Below are positions 1 to 9,248 of a stretch of DNA of 64,000 bases, in pieces. This DNA comes from Littorina saxatilis. Taxonomy: Eukaryota; Mollusca; Gastropoda; Littorinimorpha; Littorinidae. The notes beneath the pieces are model-generated. The model did no database searches, had not been told where the DNA came from, and saw nothing but the letters and a program-made list of their open reading frames with translations. The stretch spans positions 14,475,257 through 14,539,256 of the forward strand of contig NC_090246.1 of NCBI RefSeq assembly GCF_037325665.1, written 5' to 3'. Every line of letters starts with the position of its first letter. Position 1 is the first letter of the stretch. Position numbers and translations under genes: made by a program.

Positions 1-140
1 GCCCATCCTAGTGTTAACTAATCATGTCAAAACACTGTATCTGAACTTTTCCTCATTGGAATAATTATGTATCTTTTCTCCTTATCTTTGACCCTATTCT
101 ATGCAAGGCCAAGACTGCACAAATCTGTTTTCATTTCCAG

Positions 141-367
141 GTGGGGGCGGTGGTGGGTTTGGTGGAGGAGGTGGCTTCAGTGCCAACACCAACACCTTCC
201 CAGCTAGAGGGGGGCGGGGCAGAGGAGGCACTGGCAGCATGGCGGGGCAGAAGAGAAAATCAAGCACCAGCAACAACACTACAACTACTACTACCAGACG
301 GCCGCGGCGCTGCGGTTTGTGTGGGGATGAGGGACACACAAAGAAAACTTGTCCTCATAAAGATTGA
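141..367 (+). CDS. Last exon of a Gly-rich CCHC zinc-knuckle protein (possibly topoisomerase 3-alpha)
   Basis: The exon starts after a pyrimidine-rich tract ending in CAG at 138-140, in phase 1, and stops at TGA 365-367. It encodes a glycine-rich stretch (GGGGGGFGGGGGF, then RGGRGRGG), a Ser/Thr/Asn linker with an eight-residue basic and threonine run, and a terminal knuckle CGLCGDEGHTKKTC with CX2CX4HX4C spacing. A Gly-rich tail ending in one such knuckle is, as I recall, how invertebrate DNA topoisomerase 3-alpha proteins end, where it helps bind single-stranded DNA. The family name is inference because only about 75 residues are visible. Other RNA- or DNA-binding knuckle proteins are possible. 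The upstream exons lie outside the window. Confidence 0.5.
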
Positions 368-615
368 TGTTCTGGCAGCATCATAGCTCAAAAAAGAAAA
401 TCGAATACCAGCAACAACACTACCACTACCACCAGACGGCCACAGTGCTGCGGTTTGTGTGGGGATGAGGGACACACAAAGAAAACTTGTCCTCACAAAG
501 ATTGATGTTCGAAGAAATGTATGAGAACAAGGGGCTAAACAGAAAATCTAATATTAGCAACTGCACTACAGTACTACTACCAGAGGTTGCGGTTTGTGTA
601 GGAATGAGGGCCAAA
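231..615 (+). repeat. Three tandem copies of the zinc-knuckle coding segment, two of them past the stop codon
   Basis: The segment coding for the basic/threonine linker and the knuckle (231-372) is repeated at 372-510 and, more degraded, at about 526-615. The shift is 138-141 bases between copies 1 and 2 and about 139-146 between 2 and 3. Copy 2 still carries the full run for the knuckle and its own TGA. Copy 3 has lost the distal part. The extra copies lie in the presumed 3' UTR. Confidence 0.85.
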
Positions 616-860
616 GACTGAAAGAGAGAAAGCTTTTAGTTCTACCCCCCAAAAAATTATCAGAACTAGTTCGAGACAGGAGTTGCTCGCTATATACCTG
701 ATAATGTTCTTTGTTGGATAAAATATTCGCGTGTTTTAAGCTTCCACAAATGTTTAAGCAATTTGCCGTTATTATGTGCAGTTCAATGTTTGACATTGAC
801 AGGTTTTGGTTTGTTTGCTGGTTTTAATTACAGTGATTGGTCTTGGAAATTCCAAAACTA
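616..860. other. Probable 3' UTR or flank, nothing recognised
   Basis: AT-rich unique-looking sequence between the knuckle duplications and the DIRS element. I see no ORF or repeat in it. Confidence 0.4.
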
Positions 861-875
861 AATTAAATTACATAT

Positions 876-1061
876 CTTACCCAACTCACATATAGCAATT
901 AACCCATAGTTCAGTGCTGATACCGCTGTACGCGTCCCCTTAGCAACAAGGAAGACGCCTCTAAAAAAGAGTGACCGAGACCCGTAAGGGTATCCAGGCC
1001 AGCCCGTAAGGGAGGCTGCCTTCCATATGCGCGCGCATATGCCGCCATCTTGTCATTCTAC
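876..1061 (+). repeat. Left inverted terminal repeat of the DIRS element
   Basis: 186 bases that are the reverse complement of 6379-6564 with no difference seen by eye. It contains an inner GC-rich palindrome (ATATGCGCGCGCATAT). Confidence 0.9.
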
Positions 1062-1296
1062 TCTCAGCGCTCAGTGGAGCTGGTCGTGTTTGGTACGCTC
1101 CGGCTGTGTTTTCAGCCTACTTGCTTGGTCTTCCAGACCTGGTTTGTGTTCCCCTTGGTGTCTTCTTGTCACCGGACTTCGCATTTGCTGTTGAGGTGAG
1201 ATCTTTCCATTTTTTTACCTGAATTTTGGCGGCATTGTTGGCTTGTTTTCGGACTTACTAAATTTTTTCCAAATTTGTTTGTGAGTTGTTTTCATC

Positions 1297-3195
1297 ATGG
1301 CCGACAATGCGGACGGGAAGAGGTCAACATCTAAACATGTAGCTGCTTCGCCCTCTCCTGTTAAGAAAGGCTCTAGAAGTTCTAGAAGTTCTAAAACGCA
1401 CGGCGATACGCCCGTGGCTCTTTCGGGTTCAGAATCCAAAAAATGTAGTGATGTTGTTGTTGGCGTGCCCGGAGTTTCCGGTTCGTCTGCTAAACCTACG
1501 GAGAAGCCCTTGCTCGGGGTTAAGCATGTTGTAGGGGATGTCTCGCCTGTAGGTTCTGGGCTTGCATCTGCGGATTTTGCTTCTTTGCTTTTGACATTAA
1601 GCTCTCAGGTTTCGGCCTTAGCGGCTGAAGTTTCGTCAACTAAGGCGGAGATACGTGCGCTGCCGGCAGGGGTCGGTGGTACGTCGTCGCTGGCCAGTGT
1701 GCGTTTGCCTCCCTCTGCTACTGTTACGAGGGCGGACGTGCATGCGTCTCAGGATGGGATCTCTCAGGCTCCCGTGGGGTCTCCGGCCGGTGTCCGTTCT
1801 TCTTCACAAGGTATGTGCACTCCACGTGAGCGTTGTCTTGAGGGAGTAGCCTCGGGTCTCATCCCAGGTGAAAGTTCTGAAACATCGGCTGATATCCACC
1901 GCTTAGTCGGGGTGTCAGTGGGTGCGAAGAGCCCTGACAAGCGAACAGATGTTCCTATTCTTCCTGGCCGTAGTCAGGTTGAAGGGCATCTGCTTCCGCC
2001 CAGGGGGCAGGAAGTTGGTGGTAGTATGGCTGGCTCTGGACTTGACTCTGTTAGTCAGTACGGGGACCAGTCTCCGGAGTGCACGGAAGGGCACGACGGC
2101 TACCTGGATGACGGTGCCGCCTCTCAGGCTGAAGGTGCTGGATTCTTTTTGCCACGGCAGCTGCCAGATGCGGTGGCTCTGGCGGCTGGAGTGGCTTCGA
2201 AATATCTCGAGGAGGAGGTGGCGGTGAACAAATCTCAGTTTGTCCATCCTCCTTCTGCCTTAGGGGATTTCAGGAGTGCTAAGGAACCGAAAAGTTCGTT
2301 CCGATTCCGGGAGTCCCCCTCTGTGGCGGTCGAGATGTCGAAGGTTTTTGCGAAAGGTCGAGCTATGTCCGATGCCTTTCCGCTGTTGTCACAGCATGGG
2401 GAGGCGCCGGAGGTGGTGGGCCCCTGGTTGGCTAAAGCGGGTCAACACGTTCCTTGTTCTGCGCTCTCTAAGAGCTCTAAACTGTCGGTTCGTCCCGTCG
2501 CTCTACTTGACTCTTTCGCTTTGCCGAGATCAGTTCTACCGGTGACTCCGGAACTGCTTTCTCTGCGGGAGGACGGGTATGCCAGGGATAGATCAGTCCC
2601 TTACACGGAGTCTGCTCTTCAGGCTTTGGAGGAGACGGGTAGATCTCTGCTCGAGTTGGGTTCCGTCTCTAGTTCTCTCCAACGCTCTTTGTCTAGGTCT
2701 ATCGCTTCATCGTTAGACCCGTTTGAGTTCCGTTACGACGCCTCCCAGGAGGATGTGACAACTCTGTTGGCGACGCTTGCCAAGGTCTCTCAGGAACAAT
2801 TGAGCTTGGCAGCCAGGCTTTACGGGCATGCTGTACATTCCCGCAGAACTGCCTTTTTGGCGGGTTCAAAGATCCGAGACAGGGGTACCATTGACAGACT
2901 TAAGGTATCCCCGTTTACGGAAGGGTCGCTGCTGGGTACTTCCTCTTTGGACGCTTTGCAGAAGGAAACCCAGGACGCTAGGGATCTGGCTATTGCAAGG
3001 ATTGCTCACCACGGCTTTCAGAAGGTTCAGAGCAAGCCTACCTCCCAGAGTAAGGCTCAGCCTTCTTCGTCTGGGGGGGGCAAGATGCTAAATCAGTCCA
3101 CCTCTTTTCGGGGTAGGGGGCGAGGCGCGCCTTACCCGAAGAGAGGCTCCTTTGGGGGTTCTCGGGGGTCGGGGCACAAGCCTCACCCCCAATGA
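1297..3195 (+). CDS. DIRS ORF1, gag-like protein
   Basis: Open frame of 632 codons, the first in the element. It is Ser/Ala-rich at the N terminus and ends in a Gly/Arg-rich basic tail (GRGRGAPYPKRGSFGG), a common nucleic-acid-binding tail in DIRS ORF1 proteins. The family role is a structural, RNA-packaging protein. The stop overlaps the ATG at 3192 in an ATGA arrangement. The assignment is by position and composition, because gag-like proteins diverge fast. Confidence 0.75.
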   Translation: MADNADGKRSTSKHVAASPSPVKKGSRSSRSSKTHGDTPVALSGSESKKCSDVVVGVPGVSGSSAKPTEKPLLGVKHVVGDVSPVGSGLASADFASLLLTLSSQVSALAAEVSSTKAEIRALPAGVGGTSSLASVRLPPSATVTRADVHASQDGISQAPVGSPAGVRSSSQGMCTPRERCLEGVASGLIPGESSETSADIHRLVGVSVGAKSPDKRTDVPILPGRSQVEGHLLPPRGQEVGGSMAGSGLDSVSQYGDQSPECTEGHDGYLDDGAASQAEGAGFFLPRQLPDAVALAAGVASKYLEEEVAVNKSQFVHPPSALGDFRSAKEPKSSFRFRESPSVAVEMSKVFAKGRAMSDAFPLLSQHGEAPEVVGPWLAKAGQHVPCSALSKSSKLSVRPVALLDSFALPRSVLPVTPELLSLREDGYARDRSVPYTESALQALEETGRSLLELGSVSSSLQRSLSRSIASSLDPFEFRYDASQEDVTTLLATLAKVSQEQLSLAARLYGHAVHSRRTAFLAGSKIRDRGTIDRLKVSPFTEGSLLGTSSLDALQKETQDARDLAIARIAHHGFQKVQSKPTSQSKAQPSSSGGGKMLNQSTSFRGRGRGAPYPKRGSFGGSRGSGHKPHPQ

Positions 3196-6185
3196 GGGTC
3201 TCCCGAGCCACTATTCCCAGTAACCCCCGCCGTGGTGGCGGCGGGTGGCCCCTCCAGGGCCTTGGCCGCCTGGACACGCCTGGTGTCCAGCCGGTGGATT
3301 TTGGGAATAGTGCGTTCGGGATTCCGTCTCCTCTGGGCAGAGGGGAAGGCACCTCTGTCCAGGATACCTCCGCCTTTCAGATATCCCGTGGACCCGGAAG
3401 CCAAGTCAGCCGTTCATGCGGAGGTGGCTTCCCTACTCCTGAAGGGTGCGATAGAGGAAGTTCGAGATCGAGAGTCCCTCGGCTTTTACGGCAGGCTGTT
3501 CGTGGTGCCCAAAGCCTCAGGGGCATGGAGGCCTGTTTTGGACCTGTCCACCCTGAACAAATACCTACGGGTAGTCAAGTTTGTCATGGAGACTCCTCTC
3601 TCTGTAAGGGAAGCTCTGCGTCCGGGAGATTGGGCCACGTCGGTGGATCTCACCGACGCATATTTCCATGTGCTCATGCATGTTCAAGACAGGAAATGGC
3701 TGCGCTTTCTGTGGGGCGAGAAAGTGTTTCAATTTCGGGCACTCCCCTTCGGGCTTTCCCTGGCCCCCTGGATCTTCACGCTGGTCGTTCGCCAGCTTTG
3801 CTCCCTTGTCAGACAAGAGGGGGTACGCCTACGGGCGTATTTAGACGATTGGTTGAATCTGCATCAGGACCAGTACATGTGCAGAACTCAGACTGCGAGG
3901 GTTCTCGACCTGGCGGCTCAGCTGGGCTTTACAGTCAATCTAGGGAAGTCAGAGTTAGAACCATCCCAACGCTTCACTTACCTGGGCATGGATTTCGATA
4001 CGGTGGAGTGGCTAGTCCGTCCCTCTCAAAAGAGGGTGGACAAGCTTCAGAACTTGGTTCGCTCGTTGAAAGGAAAGAGTGTGTCCACGGCCCGGGAGTT
4101 GTCCTCCCTACTGGGGCAGATGGAATCGATGGCTCCCCTTGTGCCTCTAGGCAGGGTCCACAAGAGGCCGTTTCAGGCGGCTTTGAGGAGGCAGTGGGAC
4201 CAAGCCTCTCAGGGCTGGAATGTTCGCATAGGACTGGGGAGTTGGTTCAACAACACTACAAGTGTTTGGCTGCTCCCCTGGGTCTCTCAGGGTGTTCCGA
4301 TCGTTCCTCCGGCGCCGGAGAACATTCTTGTTACAGATGCATCCATGACAGGCTGGGGTGCTCATCTGGCCGATCAGACAGCCTCAGGTCTGTGGGATCT
4401 CTCCCTAGCTCCACAGCACATAAACGTGCTGGAGCTGGAGGCTGTGTCTCTGGGTTTACAGGCTTTCCTGCCGCTTCTGGGGGGCAGTCATGTTCAAGTC
4501 CACACGGACAATACGACTGTGGCCGCTTACATAAATCGGCAGGGGGGCACACGCTCGCAGAAGCTGTCGGAGAGCGCTGGCCGTCTGTTGGTTTGGTGCA
4601 GCTCGCACAGCATACTTCTCTCAGCCAAGTACCTGAAGGGCACGCTCAATGTTTTGGCGGATGCCCTCAGTCGGGGGGACAAGGTTCTGCACTCAGAATG
4701 GACCCTCTCCCACCAGGCGTTGGACCGCCTTTGGGTTCAAGTAGACAAGCCTTGCATAGATCTGTTTGCAACGAGATTCTCCACCAGGCTTCCCCTTTTC
4801 GTCTCACCGTTCCCGGACCCTCTGGCGTGGGCGGTGAACGCGTTGGATCTGGATTGGTCAAATCTGCAGGCGTATGCTTTTCCTCCGTTTTGCCTGCTAG
4901 GGAAGGTAGTAAGAAAAGTGGATCTGGAAAAGCCAGCGCTGGTGCTGGTTGCTCCTCTTTGGCCCAGCCAGCACTGGTATCCGGACCTTCTGCGGCTGGC
5001 AGTGCGCCCACCCATTCCTCTAGGCGTTCGAAGGGGCGACCTGTTACAGCCCAGGTCAGGGGTCCCGCACGAGAATCCGCAAGCGTTGCAGCTTCACGGC
5101 TGGATTCTGTCAGAATCGCTCTGCGTCGTGCCGGGGCCTCGGCCACAACTTTGAAACTGGTACAGAAAGCACACAGAGACTCAACTAGCTCCGTTTACTC
5201 TTCTCATTGGGCTGCATGGGCCAAGTGGTGCTCTGAGAATAAGGTTCAACATCTTTCCCCAAGGTCCATGGAGGTAGCCAACCACCTCTCTTGGTTGGCT
5301 AGTAGGGGGGTCTCTCCTTCTTCACTGCGAGTTAGAAGGTCTGCGATTTCTTCCACTCTTAGACAGCTCGGTCGCAAGATCAATCTTGACGGTGTCATTT
5401 CAAGCGTGCTTAAGGGAGCTGCCCTTGACGCAGCTCTCTCAAGATCACAGCTCCCTGCCTGGGATCTGTTTGTGGTTCTCCGTTTCCTTGCATCGGAGGA
5501 CTTTGAGCCTCTCCGGTTGGCTAGTTTACCTAATTTGACGAGAAAAACTCTGTTTTTGGTCTTGCTGGCCACGGCTAGGAGGGGTAGCGAGGTGCACGCA
5601 CTTTCTGGTCTCGCTAAAGATATTTCCCTGGAGAGGGATGGCTCCTACTCTTTGAGATTTACGTCTAATTTTCTCGCTAAAAATCAAAAGCCCGGTCAGG
5701 CTTCGCCTTGCATTCGTATTCCACCCTTGAGCGATATACTCGCTCCTGGAGACCCCGATCTGTCAAATTGTCCTGTCAGGGCGTTAAGCAGCTACCTGTC
5801 TAGGTCTTCGCCGATTCGCTCGGAAACTCAGAAATTATTGTTTATATCCCTCAACACTGTGCGAGCGAAGGATATCTCGAAGGTCACCTTGACTAAATGG
5901 GTTTCACTGACCATTAAGCAAGCGTATGGATGGTGGCAACGCCAGTCTGGCGAGGTCAGGGCGGTGCTTCCTCTTACGTCAGCCAGGACGCACGAAGCGA
6001 GGGCTTGGGCGTCTTCTGTGGCCGTGCTTCGCTCAGGGCGCCTATCAGAGGTCCTGGCGGCGGCTTATTGGAAATCTGAGGACGTGTTCATCAATTTTTA
6101 TTTGAGAGACATTGCTGCAAGGCGGCAAGATGGCAGTGCGGCTTTGCCGGCTCTCGTGGCTGCAGGGCAGGTCCTGCGGTCTTAA
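3192..6185 (+). CDS. DIRS ORF carrying the tyrosine recombinase at its C terminus
   Basis: Open frame of 997 codons. The recognisable domain is only the last third (about 5150-6185), with a tyrosine-recombinase pattern: ARRGSE for the first arginine, ARTHEAR for the HxxR box and NFYLRD for the tyrosine. This enzyme family inserts the circular DNA intermediate. The first two thirds lie over the RT/RNase H ORF in another frame and resemble no family I know, so the true start of the recombinase protein is uncertain and may be nearer 5000. Confidence 0.8.
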   Translation: MRVSRATIPSNPRRGGGGWPLQGLGRLDTPGVQPVDFGNSAFGIPSPLGRGEGTSVQDTSAFQISRGPGSQVSRSCGGGFPTPEGCDRGSSRSRVPRLLRQAVRGAQSLRGMEACFGPVHPEQIPTGSQVCHGDSSLCKGSSASGRLGHVGGSHRRIFPCAHACSRQEMAALSVGRESVSISGTPLRAFPGPLDLHAGRSPALLPCQTRGGTPTGVFRRLVESASGPVHVQNSDCEGSRPGGSAGLYSQSREVRVRTIPTLHLPGHGFRYGGVASPSLSKEGGQASELGSLVERKECVHGPGVVLPTGADGIDGSPCASRQGPQEAVSGGFEEAVGPSLSGLECSHRTGELVQQHYKCLAAPLGLSGCSDRSSGAGEHSCYRCIHDRLGCSSGRSDSLRSVGSLPSSTAHKRAGAGGCVSGFTGFPAASGGQSCSSPHGQYDCGRLHKSAGGHTLAEAVGERWPSVGLVQLAQHTSLSQVPEGHAQCFGGCPQSGGQGSALRMDPLPPGVGPPLGSSRQALHRSVCNEILHQASPFRLTVPGPSGVGGERVGSGLVKSAGVCFSSVLPAREGSKKSGSGKASAGAGCSSLAQPALVSGPSAAGSAPTHSSRRSKGRPVTAQVRGPARESASVAASRLDSVRIALRRAGASATTLKLVQKAHRDSTSSVYSSHWAAWAKWCSENKVQHLSPRSMEVANHLSWLASRGVSPSSLRVRRSAISSTLRQLGRKINLDGVISSVLKGAALDAALSRSQLPAWDLFVVLRFLASEDFEPLRLASLPNLTRKTLFLVLLATARRGSEVHALSGLAKDISLERDGSYSLRFTSNFLAKNQKPGQASPCIRIPPLSDILAPGDPDLSNCPVRALSSYLSRSSPIRSETQKLLFISLNTVRAKDISKVTLTKWVSLTIKQAYGWWQRQSGEVRAVLPLTSARTHEARAWASSVAVLRSGRLSEVLAAAYWKSEDVFINFYLRDIAARRQDGSAALPALVAAGQVLRS
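3232..5154 (+). CDS. DIRS reverse transcriptase - RNase H - methyltransferase-like ORF
   Basis: Same frame as ORF1, after its stop. In order it shows an RT domain (LTDAYFH early, then YLDDW at about codons 201-205), an RNase H domain (TDASMTGWG, HTDNTT, ADALSRG) and a C-terminal part with LVAPLWPSQHWYP, typical of the DIRS methyltransferase-like domain. RT and RNase H copy the element RNA. The role of the last domain is unknown. The frame overlaps the recombinase ORF throughout. Confidence 0.9.
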   Translation: MVAAGGPSRALAAWTRLVSSRWILGIVRSGFRLLWAEGKAPLSRIPPPFRYPVDPEAKSAVHAEVASLLLKGAIEEVRDRESLGFYGRLFVVPKASGAWRPVLDLSTLNKYLRVVKFVMETPLSVREALRPGDWATSVDLTDAYFHVLMHVQDRKWLRFLWGEKVFQFRALPFGLSLAPWIFTLVVRQLCSLVRQEGVRLRAYLDDWLNLHQDQYMCRTQTARVLDLAAQLGFTVNLGKSELEPSQRFTYLGMDFDTVEWLVRPSQKRVDKLQNLVRSLKGKSVSTARELSSLLGQMESMAPLVPLGRVHKRPFQAALRRQWDQASQGWNVRIGLGSWFNNTTSVWLLPWVSQGVPIVPPAPENILVTDASMTGWGAHLADQTASGLWDLSLAPQHINVLELEAVSLGLQAFLPLLGGSHVQVHTDNTTVAAYINRQGGTRSQKLSESAGRLLVWCSSHSILLSAKYLKGTLNVLADALSRGDKVLHSEWTLSHQALDRLWVQVDKPCIDLFATRFSTRLPLFVSPFPDPLAWAVNALDLDWSNLQAYAFPPFCLLGKVVRKVDLEKPALVLVAPLWPSQHWYPDLLRLAVRPPIPLGVRRGDLLQPRSGVPHENPQALQLHGWILSESLCVVPGPRPQL

Positions 6186-6218
6186 GTTGGTAAGTACCCT
6201 CCTCCTATAGTAGCAATC

Positions 6219-6308
6219 TGCTATATGTGAGTTGGGTAAGATATGTAATTTAATTAAAAATTTTAGTAATAAATTTTCATTTGATTAATATACTTACCCA
6301 ACTCACAT
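6219..6308 (+). repeat. Internal complementary region of the DIRS element
   Basis: 6219-6258 is the reverse complement of the left tip and start of the left repeat. 6256-6308 is the reverse complement of the right tip. The two tips overlap by about two A residues at the join. This circle-junction template is diagnostic of DIRS elements. Confidence 0.9.
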
Positions 6309-6378
6309 CGTTTATTCCCTCCCGCCTCCCCGCTGTGGGGGGTATGGGGGTCTAAAAAAGTAGTGAGTTGGGCTTCGT

Positions 6379-6564
6379 GTAGAATGACAAGATGGCGGCA
6401 TATGCGCGCGCATATGGAAGGCAGCCTCCCTTACGGGCTGGCCTGGATACCCTTACGGGTCTCGGTCACTCTTTTTTAGAGGCGTCTTCCTTGTTGCTAA
6501 GGGGACGCGTACAGCGGTATCAGCACTGAACTATGGGTTAATTGCTATATGTGAGTTGGGTAAG
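6379..6564 (-). repeat. Right inverted terminal repeat of the DIRS element
   Basis: Reverse complement of 876-1061. It is followed by the private right tip 6565-6603, which ends at TTTTTAA. Confidence 0.9.
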
Positions 6565-6783
6565 TATATTAATCAAATGAAAATTTATTACTAAAATTTT
6601 TAAGTAAGATTCCTTGTCGAACAACCAGGAGTTGGCCTTTCACCTCGTTGGCATAAATAAAGTTGGGTTATATAGTTTATATTCAAGAGTGCTGTTTTAG
6701 GATCTTCTTTTATTATTTTTCTTCCTGTTTTTTTCTTACAAATAAATTTTGTCTATCACAATCTGTTGTATTTTATATGCAAG

Positions 6784-7637
6784 CAGACCTGTTTACCCTA
6801 AACCCGAGGCAAGAGTACTTTCCCAAAAAGTTGAGTGTATTTTTCAAAAAGTTGGTGTACTTTGCAAGCAAAGCCATATGGGCTAGGAAAAATGCACGCG
6901 TGGGTGCAAACGTGTTTGTGTAAGAATAGCATGTCTTGTGAACAACTTCAGAATTTAACTCCTTCCAATATAACAGGGATAAAACAATTGTATTGACTTG
7001 TCAGTTTGTAGCATGCGGTTGACAGTGGCAAGTTCATTTTTACAATCATCTCAGAAAACATTGCTTCAGCACGGACTACAGCCTTTTCTTCTGGCAGGAT
7101 TTGCTTTGCAGGAATGAACTTCATAATTCCTTGGCAGCTTTCAGCGGATTTCTTTGCAGCAACCTTGTCCAGGTGAGTTTTGGAACTGCAGTGTCGTTCG
7201 ATGTCATATTTCCCAGCATGGGCAACGGAGAAATCTGATTTACAATACTTACAGTGTGCATGACTTTTTCCCACAGTAGACTCCACAATTCCTGGCTCTT
7301 TCTTATATTTCTCCAAGAAAATCTGCTGCTTCTGCTGTTTAGACTTGGTACAGTCATCCGAAACTGGCAAATTTTTCCTCTTCATTTTGCCACGATTGTC
7401 CAGACGATCGCACGTGCCAACAACTGAACGAGGTTTCCACAGCTGAAGAATCACTGTCAGGGTTATCTCCCTTAGACTGAAACTGGTATTAGTACCATCC
7501 CGTAATCAGCACAACAACACCGGAAAACGTATTCTAGACTTTTTCTTAGTCGTATTTTGTGCATGTGTCGCGTATTGTCGTACCGATAATAATTTGGCGT
7601 ACAAAATACGCCCAAATCGTACTGGTAAACAGGTCTG
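6784..7637 (-). mobile_element. Internally deleted hAT-like DNA transposon with a 6-bp target duplication
   Basis: The termini are inverted repeats CAGACCTGTTTACC (6784-6797) and its complement (7624-7637). Directly outside both ends is TGCAAG (6778-6783 and 7638-7643), a 6-bp direct repeat. The element is 854 bp. It holds the start of a transposase-like gene on the minus strand and lacks the catalytic region. Most hAT elements make 8-bp duplications, but 5- and 6-bp groups (hAT5, hAT6) are known. Confidence 0.75.
6948..7385 (-). pseudogene. N-terminal fragment of a hAT-type transposase with a BED/TTF-like zinc finger
   Basis: From the ATG at 7385 the frame gives a basic N terminus (KRKNLPVSDD, KSKQQKQQIF), then a zinc-binding pattern CKYCKSDF followed by DIERHCSSKTH, then AVVRAEAMFSEMIVKMNLPLS. 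I recognise this layout from the DNA-binding start of hAT transposases in molluscs. The frame ends at 6948 without the RNase H-like catalytic domain or the dimerisation region. The open frame upstream to 7454 is probably non-coding. Confidence 0.6.
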
Positions 7638-7643
7638 TGCAAG

Positions 7644-8538
7644 GTTATGCCGAAAGTGCATGTAACCAAAGGCATCTTATTTTAATTTCAGAATCACTGG
7701 ATGGTTTAGGTTGTTCTTTTTTCATATAGAGTTGTGCAAATGATTGTGTTTTCAACTTGAGCTAAAGCTTCATGGAGATTTGTCTTTTGTGATACATGTA
7801 CCTGTCCATGTTCACTTCAACCATTCATTGCTGAAAAAAAAAGTGCCAGGGTGTAAAAATAATTTGAATGAAATGGAGAAAAAAAATTGGAACACTATAT
7901 GATTTTCAAAATGGAAGTGTTTATGTTCTGTGACCCAGCCATTTATCATGTGAACATTATGATTTTATGGTTTGTTTTATTTTATGTATTTATCAGTTGT
8001 TTTAACCACAGTTACTCTGCATTTTATATTATTGTTAGGGTTTTAATGTGTTGATGAATGAGAGGGAATACATGGAAACGTTCCATGTTGAAGCTTGTGA
8101 CATGAATTTATGTGAAGACTATTTTAATTGTTCATGAAATTAAAATATGCAGTACTGATGAAATTAGTTGTGTTTCTTGAAATGCATCAGTATTCATCTT
8201 TATATTAAGAAACAGGCATGTAGCTCTTTACGGTCCATTAATTAAAAGGACAATATTAGTACATGAGTCCATAGCAGAAAAACAAACCTCACGCGTCTGA
8301 AATCAGCCATTTGTTCTTCATTTTCAGATTGCAAAAAGCAGGTAATTTCTAGTTTCTTATTCTAATAGTAAGAAACTAGTTATTCAGAATTAATGCATAT
8401 CATTTATTTCAAGTGCCTGCTTCCAGTAAACTAATCTAAATTGTTGAAAATGTCAAAAACAATCCTGCAGTGATAGTGATACTCGACAGAACAGAAGCTT
8501 GCATGACATGTGAAAATTCTGCTTAAAACATCCAGCGA
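7644..8538. other. AT-rich spacer, nothing recognised
   Basis: No ORF above background, no clear repeat and no RNA signature visible between the hAT element and the first family A copy. Confidence 0.4.
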
Positions 8539-8547
8539 GCAAAGAAT

Positions 8548-8921
8548 GTTCTTTCTTTCTTTATTTGGTGTTTAACGTCGTTTTCAACCACGAAGGTTAT
8601 ATCGCGACGGGGAAAGGGGGGGGGAGATGGGATAGAGCCACTTGTCAATTGTTTCTTGTTTACAAAAGCACTAATCAAAAATTTGCTCCAGGGGCTTGCA
8701 ACGTAGTACAATGTATTACCTTACTGGGAGAATGCAAGTTTCCAGTACAAAGGACTTAACATTTCTTACATACTGCTTGACTAAAATCTTTACAAAAATT
8801 GACTATATTCTATACAAGAAACACTTAACAAGGGTAAAAAGAGAAACAGAATCCGTTAGTCGCCTCTAACGACATGCTGGGGAGCATCGGGTAAATTCTT
8901 CCCCCTAACCCGCGGGGGGTG
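8548..8921 (-). mobile_element. Family A retroposon, longest copy
   Basis: Flanked by GCAAAGAAT (8539-8547 and 8922-8930). Read on the minus strand it begins CCCCCCGCGGGTTAGGGGG, passes through GTCGTAAGAGGCGACTAACGG-like sequence and ends ACGTTAAACACCAAATAAAG followed by a GAAA-rich tail. The other copies all share this 3' end and are cut at different 5' points, which is the pattern of a retroposed SINE or LINE 3' end. There is no coding capacity. Confidence 0.7.
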
Positions 8922-9248
8922 GCAAAGAATATAATAATAATAATAATAATAAATGAGCATTTATATAGCGCAACATCATAACTTTACAATTATGCTCTTT
9001 GCGCTTGACACATTTAAAATTAAAACACAGTTACACAAGCATTTACATCTACATTCATAGTCAACAACGCTTAATTAAAAGCATACACCATCAAACATAC
9101 ATTACAAAAGATTCTTCCACTAACTAAGTAATAAAAACATGAATAAAATAGGTAGTGAAAAACAAGGAAATAGCTGAATACCCTTAATCAAACAGAACAT
9201 GTTATCAACAATACTAAAAACAGTCCTAGATGTTTATATACATTATCA

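Larger units (their letters stand above)
861..6603 (+). mobile_element. DIRS-type tyrosine-recombinase retroelement, looks whole and young
   Basis: Fossil virus-like element of the DIRS order. Parts in order: left inverted terminal repeat (876-1061) with a private left tip (861-875), a gag-like ORF, an RT/RNase H/methyltransferase-like ORF, an overlapping ORF ending in a tyrosine recombinase, an internal complementary region (6219-6308), and right inverted repeat (6379-6564) with a private right tip to 6603. The ends are fixed by the internal complementary region, which holds the reverse complement of both outer tips joined together. There is no target duplication, as expected for recombinase-mediated insertion. 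By eye the two 186-bp repeats are identical and all three ORFs are open, so the copy is probably recent. I count no obvious breaks. Confidence 0.9.

Noticed and set aside
1915-2247. Antisense and alternate-frame ORFs within the DIRS gag-like ORF
   Set aside because: Composition shadows of ORF1 without motifs.
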